From contig CADFKY010000001.1 in the NCBI GenBank assembly GCA_902834965.1, positions 1-52,839 on the forward strand: 52,839 nucleotides of DNA. Reading direction: 5' to 3'. Both the position numbers and the translations under genes were made by a program. The notes below the pieces were generated by a model. The model ran no database searches. It had not been told where the DNA came from and saw only the letters and a program-made list of their open reading frames with translations. This DNA comes from Veillonellaceae bacterium (GTDB lineage: Bacteria; Bacillota_C; Negativicutes; Veillonellales; Veillonellaceae). This document shows positions 1 to 7,933 of this stretch, one piece after another. The stretch's first letter is position 1; each line of letters begins with the position of its first letter.

Positions 1-2
1 GC

Positions 3-512
3 GCAATGCTTTGCGTATTAACTGGTTGCTTGAACGAAAAACAAGCTTACACATCCATTGACTGGGTAACAATCTTCTTATTTGCTGGTATGATGCCAGT
101 AGCAACTGCACTTGACCAATCTGGTGCAGGTAAAATGATTGCTAATGCAGTAATCGGCGTTATGGGGTCCGATCCTAGCCCTTACTTTGCAACAGCAGTA
201 TTATTTGCATTATCTTGTGTTATGACTCAATTTATGTCTAACACAGCATCTTGTGCATTATTGGCTCCTATCGGTATCTCTATTGCCCAAGGTATGGGCG
301 CTGATCCTCATGCTGTATTGATGGCTATCGGCGTTGCTGCATCTTGTGCATTTGGTACACCTGTAGGTACACCTCCAAATACATTAGTACTTGGCCCTGG
401 CCAATACAAATTTACAGACTATGTAAAAGCCGGCGTTCCATTGATCTTAGTTTGCTTCGTAGTAAGCTTAATTATTATCCCAATGGTATGGCCATTCTTC
501 CCTGGTAAATAA
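3..512 (+). CDS. SLC13/DASS-family sodium:anion symporter, C-terminal part (5' end outside window)
   Basis: This is the last 169 or so residues of an inner-membrane anion transporter; the reading frame is open to the left edge, so the start lies outside the window. The protein is strongly hydrophobic with several membrane segments. The stretch around NTASCALLAPIG followed by GTPVGTPPNTLVLGPG near the end resembles the second conserved SNT-type substrate/sodium loop and the proline-asparagine signature of the divalent anion:sodium symporter family (di- or tricarboxylates, or sulfate). The gene ends with TAA and is followed by a strong terminator. The substrate cannot be told from this fragment; a dicarboxylate carrier would fit a lactate/dicarboxylate-fermenting anaerobe, but that is inference. 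Confidence 0.85.
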   Translation, partial: AMLCVLTGCLNEKQAYTSIDWVTIFLFAGMMPVATALDQSGAGKMIANAVIGVMGSDPSPYFATAVLFALSCVMTQFMSNTASCALLAPIGISIAQGMGADPHAVLMAIGVAASCAFGTPVGTPPNTLVLGPGQYKFTDYVKAGVPLILVCFVVSLIIIPMVWPFFPGK

Positions 513-546
513 TAGGGGATAGGTTACTCTACTATACAAGCACACA

Positions 547-580
547 CGAGGTCGAATCGTAAGATTCGGCCTCGTTTTTT
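547..580 (+). terminator. Rho-independent terminator after the SLC13 transporter
   Basis: A 12-bp stem (547-558 with 563-574, one G-U pair) closed by a GTAA tetraloop is followed by six T residues. The core AGGTCGAATC / GATTCGGCCT recurs almost exactly in the terminator at 1096-1124. Confidence 0.92.
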
Positions 581-675
581 ATGATTTTAGCCTATATGAT
601 TTTAATATAGATTACATATAAGTGTAATCAAAAGCAATATGAATTAAACTAATTTGCATGATTAATTTTACACAA

Positions 676-705
676 TTGACTACATCGAAAAAAATATGAT
701 ATAGT
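676..705 (+). promoter_or_regulatory. Sigma-A promoter of the SemiSWEET gene
   Basis: TTGACT (676-681), an 18-nt spacer and TATAGT (700-705), with a TG extended -10 at 697-698. It sits 47 nt upstream of the SemiSWEET start. The rest of 581-752 is AT-rich and shows nothing else I can name. Confidence 0.7.
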
Positions 706-752
706 ATATTGTGTAAGATATAATAATGTAATGTTGAATAAGGAGGTCATCT

Positions 753-1016
753 ATGACAAAAGAAAGATTTAACATGTTAGTTGGTTCTATTGGTGCATTT
801 ATTGGTGTATTTGTATTTTTAGCCTATATCCCACAAATAATTGCTAATCTTCATGGTCAACCTAGTCAACCATGGCAACCATTATTTGCAGCAGTATCCT
901 GTTTGATCTGGGTATTATATGGTTGGACAAAATCACCTAAACGTGATTATATTTTAATCGTACCAAACCTTGCAGGCGTTATTTTAGGTACACTAACATT
1001 CTTAACATCTTTCTAA
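753..1016 (+). CDS. SemiSWEET-family sugar transporter
   Basis: An 87-residue membrane protein with three predicted transmembrane segments (about residues 8-28, 40-57 and 66-85). The PQ motif in YIPQI (residues 25-29) ends the first helix, and a Trp-rich stretch (W42, and WVLYGW from about 53) follows; both are hallmarks of the bacterial SemiSWEET triple-helix unit, which dimerises to form a passive sugar pore. Length matches the family (85-95 residues). The start is ATG with AGGAGGT eight bases upstream. It is monocistronic, with its own promoter and terminators on both sides. The sugar carried cannot be read from the sequence; asaccharolytic anaerobes still keep such genes, so the role may be minor or unusual. 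Confidence 0.88.
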   Translation: MTKERFNMLVGSIGAFIGVFVFLAYIPQIIANLHGQPSQPWQPLFAAVSCLIWVLYGWTKSPKRDYILIVPNLAGVILGTLTFLTSF

Positions 1017-1095
1017 GTGCTATAAGAAAAAAATAGTATTATTGTTATATAGTGAATAATAGTAAAGATATTACTTTACTTTATAAATATAAATG

Positions 1096-1124
1096 AGGTC
1101 GAATCGTATGATTCGGCCTTTTTT
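1096..1124 (+). terminator. Rho-independent terminator after SemiSWEET
   Basis: A 10-bp stem (1096-1105 with 1110-1119), a GTAT loop and a T tract ending at 1124. It is nearly the same sequence as the terminator at 547-580. The following 1125-1399 is very AT-rich and I see no gene in it. Confidence 0.9.
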
Positions 1125-1399
1125 AGAGTGAAGTTTATATGTTAGATTAAAATATAGATAAGCGTTAAATCTGTTGTAATAAAAAAATAGTTTTTATGAT
1201 AATAAATATTGATAATTAAATTCCTATTATAATGATTAGGATTTTATAAAATTGATAATTACAACATTCTCATTTGTTGAATATCATATTCAATTAATTA
1301 AATGAAAAGTAATATCAAAATACCTATAAACATAGGCTTTGTATGATAAAAATGAAAAAGTAATATGCAAAAATATATACAGTTTTTTATCATTTTCAT

Positions 1400-1428
1400 T
1401 TGACTTTCAAAAAGAACTGTGTGATAAT
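1400..1428 (+). promoter_or_regulatory. Strong sigma-A promoter of the ferredoxin gene
   Basis: TTGACT (1400-1405), an exact 17-nt spacer and GATAAT (1423-1428), with an extended -10 TG at 1420-1421. It lies about 80 nt before the ferredoxin start, which implies a 5' leader of about 70 nt. The long AT-rich tract upstream may act as an UP-type element (inference). Confidence 0.75.
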
Positions 1429-1506
1429 GAGAACATAAGTTGAGGCAAGTGCCTTTCTAAATGATAATAAAAAGTTCTGATCTATATTTTTATGGAGGTC
1501 CTAATT

Positions 1507-1671
1507 ATGAGAGTTATTGCTGATGGTTGCATTAAATGTGGTTCTTGCGCATCTGTTTGCCCAGTTGCTGCTATTTCTGAAGGCGAAACTAAATACGAAA
1601 TCAACGATACTTGCATCGACTGCGGTTCTTGCGAATCCGTTTGCCCAGTATCTGTAATTTCCGCTGAGTAA
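1507..1671 (+). CDS. 2[4Fe-4S] ferredoxin, 54 residues
   Basis: A clostridial-type low-potential electron carrier in the cytoplasm. The 54-residue product contains two CxxCxxCxxxCP cluster motifs: CIKCGSCASVCP (C8, C11, C14, C18) and CIDCGSCESVCP (C37, C40, C43, C47), related by the internal pseudo-twofold repeat typical of the family. Length is typical (about 55). The start is ATG with GGAGG 8 nt upstream. It is monocistronic, with a near-consensus promoter and a strong terminator, as expected for an abundant protein. By family knowledge it would receive electrons from pyruvate:ferredoxin oxidoreductase and pass them to hydrogenase or Rnf; the hydrogenase maturase HydG is encoded at 23.9 kb. 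Confidence 0.97.
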   Translation: MRVIADGCIKCGSCASVCPVAAISEGETKYEINDTCIDCGSCESVCPVSVISAE

Positions 1672-1685
1672 TCACAAATTAAACG

Positions 1686-1707
1686 GCCCCTCATTGAGGG
1701 GCTTTTT
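1686..1707 (+). terminator. Rho-independent terminator after ferredoxin
   Basis: Perfect 7-bp GC-rich stem GCCCCTC / GAGGGGC (1686-1692, 1696-1702) with an ATT loop and a T5 tail, 14 nt after the ferredoxin stop. Confidence 0.93.
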
Positions 1708-1778
1708 ATTTTGCCTAAATTTGCTTAACTTAGTATAATAGGACTATTAAGATATATATTATTATAAGGGAGTACAGC

Positions 1779-2219
1779 TTGTTTTATATTATACTAATTC
1801 TTTGGTTACTCTTAGATCAATGGACTAAATATTACATTATGAATCATTTTATGTTAGGTGAGTCTTTAGTGGTTATACCCAATGTATTTCATTTAACATA
1901 TATTATTAATCGCGGTGCAGCATTTGGTATGCTTGCTAATCAGCGATGGTTCTTCTTACTGGTAGCAGTTATTTTGCTGGGGGTTTGTGCGTATTATTGG
2001 AAGCGCTTATCAAAAGGTCCGTGGACTTTACAGATTGGATCTGCTTTATTAGTATCTGGTGCTATTGGTAATGGCATAGATCGTTACATGCTTCACGGCG
2101 TTGTTGATTTTTTTGATTTCCGTATATGGCCTATTTTTAATGTTGCTGATATTGGTATCTGTGTAGGCGTAGCTTTAGTAGTCTACTATTTATTTACATT
2201 AAAAGATGATGATAAATAA
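1779..2219 (+). CDS. lspA: Lipoprotein signal peptidase (signal peptidase II)
   Basis: LspA cleaves the signal peptide of diacylglyceryl-modified prolipoproteins in the inner membrane. The 146-residue product has four transmembrane helices and the family blocks: DQWTK (13-17), NRGAAFGML (44-52), GNGIDR with catalytic D101 and FNVAD with catalytic D124. Size is slightly short for the family (about 150-165). The start is TTG, placed by AAGGGAG at 1766-1772, 6 nt upstream; no in-frame ATG exists before the first helix. It heads the lspA-rluD-pyrR series, the same order as in Bacillus. A lipobox-bearing substrate is encoded nearby at 5.3 kb. Confidence 0.95.
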   Translation: MFYIILILWLLLDQWTKYYIMNHFMLGESLVVIPNVFHLTYIINRGAAFGMLANQRWFFLLVAVILLGVCAYYWKRLSKGPWTLQIGSALLVSGAIGNGIDRYMLHGVVDFFDFRIWPIFNVADIGICVGVALVVYYLFTLKDDDK

Positions 2220-2280
2220 TTCATATATTATGACAAATAATTAATTAATATATGATACTTAACTCATAGAGAGGTAGAGG

Positions 2281-3204
2281 ATGAACGAATATATTGTAAA
2301 TGCTGAGCAAGACGGTATGAGACTGGATGTGTTCTTAACAGAACATATGGAAGGGTCTCGTAGTTATATTCAAAGCTTAATTAAAGGTGGTCACGTTACA
2401 GTAGGTGCTAAGGTAGGGAAAGCAAATCTTAGACTTACACCAAATGCTGTTGTACGTGTAGAGATACCGGAGCCTGAATCTGTAGAGGTAAAACCAGAGG
2501 ATATTCCTTTAGATGTATTGTATGAAGATCATGATATTATCATTGTAAATAAACAACGTGGTATGGTTGTTCATCCTGCGGTGGGCAATTATTCGGGTAC
2601 ACTTGTTAATGCATTGCTATATCATTGTAAGGATTTGTCCGGTATTAATGGTGAGATTAGACCTGGTATTGTTCACCGTTTAGATAAGGATACATCTGGT
2701 GTTATGATGGCTGCTAAAAATGATGCAGCTCATATAGGTTTAGCGGAGCAGGTAAAGGAGCATTCTGCTAAACGGACATATTTAGCATTAGTACAAGGTA
2801 ATATTGTAGAAGAAAAGGGTACTATTAAAGCTCCTATTGGAAGACATCCTAAGGATCGTATGAAAATGGCTGTTGTCTTTGAAAATAGTAAGGATGCAGT
2901 CACTCACTTTAACGTGGTTGAACGATTTGGCCATCAAACCTTGGTTGAATGTAATTTAGAGACTGGGCGCACACATCAAATTCGTGTACATTTTGCTCAT
3001 ATTGGACATCCTGTTGTTAATGATCCGTTCTATGGTTACCGTCGTATGGATTTTCCTATTGAAGGACAGGCATTGCACTCTAAATCTTTAGATGTAAAAC
3101 ATCCTATTACAGGTGAAAGTATGCATTTTGAGGCGCCTCTTCCAGATGACTTCAAAGCATGTATAGAGTTTGCTAAGACATATCGCGAAGATAAACGAAG
3201 ATAA
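2281..3204 (+). CDS. rluD: RluA/RluD-family 23S rRNA pseudouridine synthase
   Basis: It isomerises uridines to pseudouridine in large-subunit rRNA during ribosome assembly. The 307-residue protein has an N-terminal S4 RNA-binding domain (about residues 13-60) followed by the catalytic domain with GIVHRLDKDTSG; D135 is the catalytic aspartate, and the later RTHQIRVH block closes the active site. This is the RluD architecture (about 300-325 residues). ATG start with AGAGAGGTAGAGG upstream. It lies 61 nt after lspA and before pyrR, the Bacillus order (lspA-ylyB-pyrR). The family assignment is secure; which uridines it modifies (1911/1915/1917 for RluD) is inferred only by architecture. Confidence 0.93.
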   Translation: MNEYIVNAEQDGMRLDVFLTEHMEGSRSYIQSLIKGGHVTVGAKVGKANLRLTPNAVVRVEIPEPESVEVKPEDIPLDVLYEDHDIIIVNKQRGMVVHPAVGNYSGTLVNALLYHCKDLSGINGEIRPGIVHRLDKDTSGVMMAAKNDAAHIGLAEQVKEHSAKRTYLALVQGNIVEEKGTIKAPIGRHPKDRMKMAVVFENSKDAVTHFNVVERFGHQTLVECNLETGRTHQIRVHFAHIGHPVVNDPFYGYRRMDFPIEGQALHSKSLDVKHPITGESMHFEAPLPDDFKACIEFAKTYREDKRR

Positions 3205-3292
3205 TCTAACGTAAACGAATCCATAGGAAAATAAAACTGTCTAACTTGGTTTGTAGATTACTAAATAATCTTCTAACTATATTTGTAAAGGG

Positions 3293-3310
3293 GCATAGAG
3301 AACTCTGTGC
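3293..3310 (+). other. Small hairpin in the pyrR leader
   Basis: An 8-bp stem GCATAGAG / CTCTGTGC (one G-U) with a 2-nt AA loop lies directly before the pyrR ribosome binding site (TAAGGG at 3312-3317). I do not see the conserved PyrR-binding loop consensus in the 120-nt leader, so autogenous attenuation is not supported. It may only tune translation. Confidence 0.35.
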
Positions 3311-3325
3311 TATAAGGGCGTATAT

Positions 3326-3847
3326 ATGGAAAAGAAACGCTTATTGATGGATCAAGATGCTATTATGCGCGCGATTCGTCGTATTAGTCACGAAATCCTA
3401 GAACGTAATAAAGGCTTATCTAATGCTCTTATTGTAGGCATTGAACGACGTGGTGTTATTTTGGCAAAACGTTTGCAGGCCGAAATCGAACGCATTGAAG
3501 GTATTCGTATTGAATGTGAATCACTCAATGTTGCTATGTATCGTGATGATCGTGATGCTCGCCAAAAAGAGGGGAAACCATGTACGATTGATACAACGGA
3601 GAAAACAATCATTCTCGTGGATGATGTACTTTACACAGGGCGTACTATTCGTGCAGCGTTAAATGCATTGATGACATCTGGTAGACCTAAATCTATTCAA
3701 TTAGCAGTACTCGTGGACCGTGGCCATCGTGAATTGCCGATTCGCGCAGACTATGTGGGTAAAAATATTCCTACATCACATCTTGAAAGTGTACGAGTTG
3801 CCGTAGAAGACTTAGATGGTGAAGAAGGGGTTACAATACAGGAATAA
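3326..3847 (+). CDS. pyrR: PyrR: pyr mRNA-binding attenuation protein / uracil phosphoribosyltransferase
   Basis: A type I phosphoribosyltransferase-fold protein which, in firmicutes, senses UMP/UTP and binds pyr leader mRNAs to promote termination, and has weak UPRTase activity. The 173-residue product has the PRPP loop ILVDDVLYTGRT (about 97-108) and the basic stretch IVGIERRGVILAKRL (36-50) typical of PyrR; length is typical (about 180). ATG start with TAAGGG 8 nt upstream. It is the last gene of the lspA-rluD-pyrR series and is cut off by a terminator whose left arm lies inside its own last codons. No pyrimidine biosynthesis gene is adjacent, so any RNA targets lie elsewhere in the genome (inference). 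Confidence 0.93.
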   Translation: MEKKRLLMDQDAIMRAIRRISHEILERNKGLSNALIVGIERRGVILAKRLQAEIERIEGIRIECESLNVAMYRDDRDARQKEGKPCTIDTTEKTIILVDDVLYTGRTIRAALNALMTSGRPKSIQLAVLVDRGHRELPIRADYVGKNIPTSHLESVRVAVEDLDGEEGVTIQE

Positions 3848-3869
3848 TCTGTATTGTAACCCCTTTTTT
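3827..3869 (+). terminator. Rho-independent terminator overlapping the pyrR 3' end
   Basis: Perfect 14-bp stem (3827-3840 with 3850-3863), a 9-nt loop containing the pyrR stop codon, then T6. The left arm is pyrR coding sequence. It also separates pyrR from the convergent tmcAL, whose stop codon is at 3892. Confidence 0.95.
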
Positions 3870-3891
3870 GCTTAAATTAAAATTATACTTT

Positions 3892-5085
3892 TTATTTGAT
3901 ATATTGCGGTGTATAGGTATAGTCTGTATGCCCTATACGTTTACCTTTATTATGGAAACATAAGGCTTGTATATCTGTCGCTAGTGTATCTATATGATGC
4001 ATAGATTTTCCAAGATTATTGAGCTGAGTAGGTGCTTTAGCCCATTTTTGAATGAGTGGAATGTCATGTTTAGTCCTCAGCCATTGACGTCCTCTGTCGT
4101 TAAAGGCTAGTAATCTAGCGTATTGAGGACCGTCTTGCATAGCGATATTTATCAAGTCTTTCGTAATGCCTAATGTAAGATATGCACCCATGCGCTGTAA
4201 ACGGGCGTAGGTGTAGCGCTTGGATTTTATTTGCTCAATGGCAGATTCCCATGAAGGCTGTTGTGCTGCTTTTAACCATAAGTGCTCGATACCTTCTGTG
4301 AAATCGACGAATCGTTCTAATTCACTTGCCGAAATGCGGCGACTCAACATATGAACCATATCATGGTATCGACTGTAATCGACATAGTCACCAGTTGTGA
4401 TTCTATGAGTCATATCATCTAGAATCGGTGTTGGGATAGCAACTTGAAGTGCTGAATACATATCTAAAGGAGTAGCCGTTGTGATGAGTTGCCGCAATGC
4501 TGTACCTGATGGCAACTCTTGATTGATAGTTTGGTTATGGTGATCAGAGGTACGCTGAATAGGAATATACGCTAAATCTGGGTGATATTTTAATCCAGCT
4601 CGTATATATTCTAGCCCTAATAAGGCATTAGGTGTGCTAAGCATTTCAGAGCCTAAGGCTTTACGGAAGGCCGTTCCATAGGACATTCCTTCATTTAAAT
4701 AATTTCGTAACTCATTTTGGGTACTTTCACAATCCATACGTTTGGCTATACCTATGAGCGTATTTAGATTAGTAGTTTCAGAACCAAAGGAGAGGGTATC
4801 AATAGAGAGTGCTTTCACCATACGGATGGCGCCAGTTCCAAATAGTTGCGCGCTGCCTAAGGAATAGAGTGTAGGGAGTTCGATAACAACATCTGCACCG
4901 CCAAGAATGGCCCAACGAGCACGATCGAACTTTGAGAATAGGGCCGGCTCACCACGTTGTACAAAGGAGCCACTCATAATACAGATGCGCAATGCATCAG
5001 GGCATTTTGAAGCTAACGTATGTAGTTGGTGTGCATGTCCATTGTGAAATGGATTGTATTCGCAAATAATACCGATGGTTTTCAT
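3892..5085 (-). CDS. tmcAL: tRNA(Met) cytidine acetate ligase (TmcAL)
   Basis: TmcAL activates acetate with ATP and acetylates C34 of the elongator tRNA-Met anticodon (ac4C), replacing the TmcA acetyltransferase in firmicutes. The product (397 residues, family about 400) starts MKTIGIICEYNPFHNGH, the nucleotidyltransferase HxGH-like signature (residues 5-17), followed by IMSGSFVQRGEPA and the RWAILGGADVVIELP block. I place the start at 5085 rather than the upstream in-frame ATG at 5100, because AAAGGAG lies 7 nt before it and covers the upstream ATG region. It is the only minus-strand gene in the window and converges on pyrR. Free acetate as substrate fits a cell with acetate kinase next door (inference). 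Confidence 0.93.
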   Translation of the reverse strand: MKTIGIICEYNPFHNGHAHQLHTLASKCPDALRICIMSGSFVQRGEPALFSKFDRARWAILGGADVVIELPTLYSLGSAQLFGTGAIRMVKALSIDTLSFGSETTNLNTLIGIAKRMDCESTQNELRNYLNEGMSYGTAFRKALGSEMLSTPNALLGLEYIRAGLKYHPDLAYIPIQRTSDHHNQTINQELPSGTALRQLITTATPLDMYSALQVAIPTPILDDMTHRITTGDYVDYSRYHDMVHMLSRRISASELERFVDFTEGIEHLWLKAAQQPSWESAIEQIKSKRYTYARLQRMGAYLTLGITKDLINIAMQDGPQYARLLAFNDRGRQWLRTKHDIPLIQKWAKAPTQLNNLGKSMHHIDTLATDIQALCFHNKGKRIGHTDYTYTPQYIK

Positions 5086-5271
5086 AGTGACTCCTTTCAT
5101 TATTGTTAGTGTAACAAAGCATAGAGGTACTGTAAATAAATTTTGAACTTAAGAGGGGATATGGTGAAGAAATAGACGTAAAAATGTACGTAAAACTAAA
5201 GTTTATTGTAGATTTTATTTGTTCTATAGGCTATAATTAACTGTAAATGCTGAATTGATGTGAGGTATATG

Positions 5272-5835
5272 ATGAAACAAAATTGGAAACGTACATTACA
5301 AGGGGCTCTGCTCGGTGCTGTGCTGCTAGCAATGGCGGGATGTGGCTCTACAAATGTAATGGATACATATAGTTTTGGCCATCAAGTTATCCGTGCTGGT
5401 CAATCTGAAATTACCATTGCTTTGCCTTATGAAATGGGTAAAAGTACAAAAAATATGTCTGATGATGGGTATCCTATTGATATTTATGGATCTGTTACAG
5501 AACATATGGTAATTGAGGTTGAGGCTTTGCGTGCTGGTGAAAACAAACCTTTGCCAACGGTAGATGAGTATGTTAACCGCAGCAAATCTGAGTTTACTAA
5601 AATTGGTGGCACCATCAAGGAAGAGTCTGTAGCTTTAGATGGCGCATCTGCTAAAAAGCTTGATGTGACCTATACGACTCAAGGGCAAACATTTAGATTT
5701 TCTCAATACGTATTCTTAGATCATGGCGTATTGTGGAATATAGTCTACCAATATCCTGAAAAGGATCAGGTAGGTGCTGATATCAGCAAAGAAATTCAAA
5801 ACAAGATTCAAGTTACACAACAGAAAGAGGGTTAA
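5272..5835 (+). CDS. Putative lipoprotein of unknown function upstream of ackA
   Basis: I do not recognise a family. The roughly 187-residue product has a basic N-terminus (KQNWKR), a hydrophobic core and the lipobox LLAMAGC, so it should be lipidated and anchored to a membrane after LspA processing. The mature part is soluble and mixed, with no transmembrane helix. Around residues 20-170 it loosely resembles small periplasmic lipoproteins of the PsbP/DcrB type (a guess). The start is one of two adjacent ATGs at 5269 or 5272; GAGGT at 5262-5266 favours 5272. A TATAAT at 5232-5237 may be its -10 box, with no clear -35. Its stop lies 3 nt before the ackA start, so the two are co-transcribed and probably translationally coupled. 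Confidence 0.75.
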   Translation: MKQNWKRTLQGALLGAVLLAMAGCGSTNVMDTYSFGHQVIRAGQSEITIALPYEMGKSTKNMSDDGYPIDIYGSVTEHMVIEVEALRAGENKPLPTVDEYVNRSKSEFTKIGGTIKEESVALDGASAKKLDVTYTTQGQTFRFSQYVFLDHGVLWNIVYQYPEKDQVGADISKEIQNKIQVTQQKEG

Positions 5836-5838
5836 TCG

Positions 5839-7044
5839 ATGAACGTATTAGTAGTTAACTGCGGTAGTTCTTCCTTGAAGTATCAATTACTTGATATGAC
5901 AACTGAAACAGAATTGGCAAAAGGTCTTTTTGAGAAGATTGGTGATCAAGATGCTATCTTCACTCATAAACGTCCTAACGCTGACAAATTAGAACGCGTT
6001 GAACCAATTTTGAACCATAAAGAAGCTCTTCGCATTTTGCTTGATATTTTAGTTGATGCTGAATATGGTGTAATTAAGTCCATGGACGAAATCGACGCTG
6101 TTGGTCACCGTGTAGTACATGGCGGTGAAAAATTCGCTGACTCCGTATTGATCACTCCAGCTGTTATGGAAGCATTAGAAGAATGCTGCGCATTGGCTCC
6201 ATTACATAACCCACCAAACATTCAAGGTATCGAAGCTTGCCAAGCTATCATGCCAAACGTACCACAAGTAGCTGTATTCGATACTGCATTCCACCAAACA
6301 ATGCCTAAAGAAGCTTACATGTATGCGCTTCCTTACGAATACTATGAAGACTATGGTATCCGTCGTTATGGTTTCCATGGTACATCCCATAAATACGTTG
6401 CACAACGTTGCGCTGAATTGATGGGTAAACACATGTCTGACCTTCGTATCATCACATGTCACTTGGGTAATGGTTCTTCCGTTTCCGCTATTAAAGGTGG
6501 TCGTTCCATCGATACAACAATGGGCTTCACTCCATTGTCCGGTTTGATCATGGGTACTCGTACTGGTGATATTGACCCAGCTATCGTTCCATTCTTGATG
6601 AATAAAACTGGCATGAACTACGAAGAAGTAGACACTGTAATGAACAAAAAATCCGGTGTACTTGGTATTTCCGGCGTGTCCAATGACTTCCGTGTTATCG
6701 AAGAAGCAGCAGCTAATGGTAACAAACGTGCTCAATTAGCATTGAACATGTTCCATTACAAAGTTCGCCGCGTAATTGGTGCATTCGCAGCAGTTATGGG
6801 TGGTGTTGATGCTATCGTATTCACAGCTGGTATCGGTGAAAACGGTATCGGTAACCGTGATGCAATCTGCAACGGTTTAGAATACTTGGGTACTCGTATT
6901 GACTCTGAACGCAATAATATCCGCGGTAAAGAACAAGAAATCAGTGCTGAAGGCTCCAAAGTTAAAATCTTCGTAATCCCTACAAACGAAGAAATCATGA
7001 TTGCTCGCGATACTCAACGTATTACAGCATCTTTGAAAAAATAA
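5839..7044 (+). CDS. ackA: Acetate kinase
   Basis: It interconverts acetyl phosphate + ADP and acetate + ATP, the substrate-level phosphorylation step of acetate-producing fermentation. The 401-residue product is full length. Visible family signatures: [10 protein letters not shown] with N7 near the N-terminus, HRVVHGG with R91, [10 protein letters not shown] with D148, [12 protein letters not shown], and GTRTGDIDP. Residue numbers match the classical acetate kinase active site. ATG start with AGAGGG upstream, only 3 nt after the lipoprotein stop. It is followed by a strong terminator. Phosphotransacetylase (pta) is not adjacent. Codon use is more biased than in flanking genes, consistent with high expression. 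Confidence 0.97.
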   Translation: MNVLVVNCGSSSLKYQLLDMTTETELAKGLFEKIGDQDAIFTHKRPNADKLERVEPILNHKEALRILLDILVDAEYGVIKSMDEIDAVGHRVVHGGEKFADSVLITPAVMEALEECCALAPLHNPPNIQGIEACQAIMPNVPQVAVFDTAFHQTMPKEAYMYALPYEYYEDYGIRRYGFHGTSHKYVAQRCAELMGKHMSDLRIITCHLGNGSSVSAIKGGRSIDTTMGFTPLSGLIMGTRTGDIDPAIVPFLMNKTGMNYEEVDTVMNKKSGVLGISGVSNDFRVIEEAAANGNKRAQLALNMFHYKVRRVIGAFAAVMGGVDAIVFTAGIGENGIGNRDAICNGLEYLGTRIDSERNNIRGKEQEISAEGSKVKIFVIPTNEEIMIARDTQRITASLKK

Positions 7045-7084
7045 TATAGTTCGTATCTGAACTAGGTGACTAATAGAGTCATAA

Positions 7085-7120
7085 AACCCCGTCTATATCT
7101 TAGGTATAGACGGGGTTTTT
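7085..7120 (+). terminator. Rho-independent terminator after ackA
   Basis: Perfect 13-bp stem (7085-7097 with 7105-7117) containing CCCCGTC / GACGGGG, a 7-nt loop, and a T5 run ending at 7120. Confidence 0.95.
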
Positions 7121-7195
7121 GTAGTTTTTATACTTAGAATACCTTATAATAGAATGTATAGTTATAAAGTAGTAGTTCTTTTAAAGGGGTAACAC

Positions 7196-7819
7196 ATGAC
7201 AGTATTATATGAAGAAAAATCTCAACGTGCTAAAAGTGCAGAGTGGTTAGTATTATGTTTTGTCATTCTATTATTATGCGGTGTAGCATACACTACATAT
7301 CGTAGCATTAATTTACATACTGTGCTAATAGCTGAATACTTTATTGAAATTATGGCCATAATCGTAATTGTGAAACAGGCGGTTAGCCGATATACCTATA
7401 TTTTGACAGATACAAAGTTGGTCATTGAAGAATCTTCTATCTTTAGAAAACGCCATTTTGAAGTAGATTACGATATGATTGATGGGGTGTTTAAGTTTGA
7501 ACGTGAATTATTGACGAATATTAAATATCGATATAAATACAGAAAATGTTCTACATCTGATCCACGTCCTATATGGTCTCTAGTGTATGCGATTGTAAAG
7601 GGTGATAAGGTCCAAAATGGTCGCCTTTTACTGAAAGCAGATGATAAATTCTTTGAAATCTTAGAAGAACATGTACCAGGGCGTATCCGTGTGCCGCAAG
7701 CAGACATTGTATTCTATGCTGCAGTGCGTGCTGATGCGGTAAAACACGGAGAAGATGTACAAGAGTACTATAAAAAGTTAACTACTCCTGAAAAGGATGG
7801 CCCAGATATTACTGTTTAG
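7196..7819 (+). CDS. Membrane protein of unknown function with possible PH-like domain
   Basis: I do not recognise a named family. The 207-residue protein has two transmembrane helices near the N-terminus (about 18-36 and 43-61) after a short cytoplasmic tail. The segment that follows (about residues 65-165: YTYILTDTKLVIEESS, then DMIDGVFKFERELL) has the pattern of bacterial pleckstrin-homology (YdbT/YdbS-like) domains, in which strands with 'T.tkLvI..g' follow a two-helix hairpin; that resemblance is from pattern only. The C-terminal third is charged and soluble. ATG start with AAAGGGG 7 nt upstream. It stands alone between the ackA terminator and the maf leader. Confidence 0.6.
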   Translation: MTVLYEEKSQRAKSAEWLVLCFVILLLCGVAYTTYRSINLHTVLIAEYFIEIMAIIVIVKQAVSRYTYILTDTKLVIEESSIFRKRHFEVDYDMIDGVFKFERELLTNIKYRYKYRKCSTSDPRPIWSLVYAIVKGDKVQNGRLLLKADDKFFEILEEHVPGRIRVPQADIVFYAAVRADAVKHGEDVQEYYKKLTTPEKDGPDITV

Positions 7820-7891
7820 TTTACAAATATTCTGATTTATATTTTGTGATCTATATTTTCTGAGCTATGTTAGTTAGTCTTATTAATAAAA

Positions 7892-7906
7892 TAGTTAAAT
7901 TAACTA
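7892..7906. promoter_or_regulatory. Perfect 7-1-7 palindrome upstream of maf
   Basis: TAGTTAA-A-TTAACTA, perfectly symmetric, 27 nt before the maf start and next to a weak TAAAAT (7887-7892). It could be a dimer-binding operator or only an AT-rich hairpin; no regulator is encoded next to it. Confidence 0.35.
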
Positions 7907-7933
7907 AAATTCTTATACCGTAAAGGAGTGCAA

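Noticed and set aside
5176..5191. ACGTA-N6-TACGT inverted repeat upstream of the lipoprotein gene
   Set aside because: Very short arms in AT-rich DNA, no clear link to a promoter; a similar arm pair near 52790 is also weak.
6202..6735. 177-codon minus-strand ORF inside ackA
   Set aside because: Antisense shadow of a strongly codon-biased gene; no start signals and a His/Cys/Phe/Thr-rich, non-protein-like translation.
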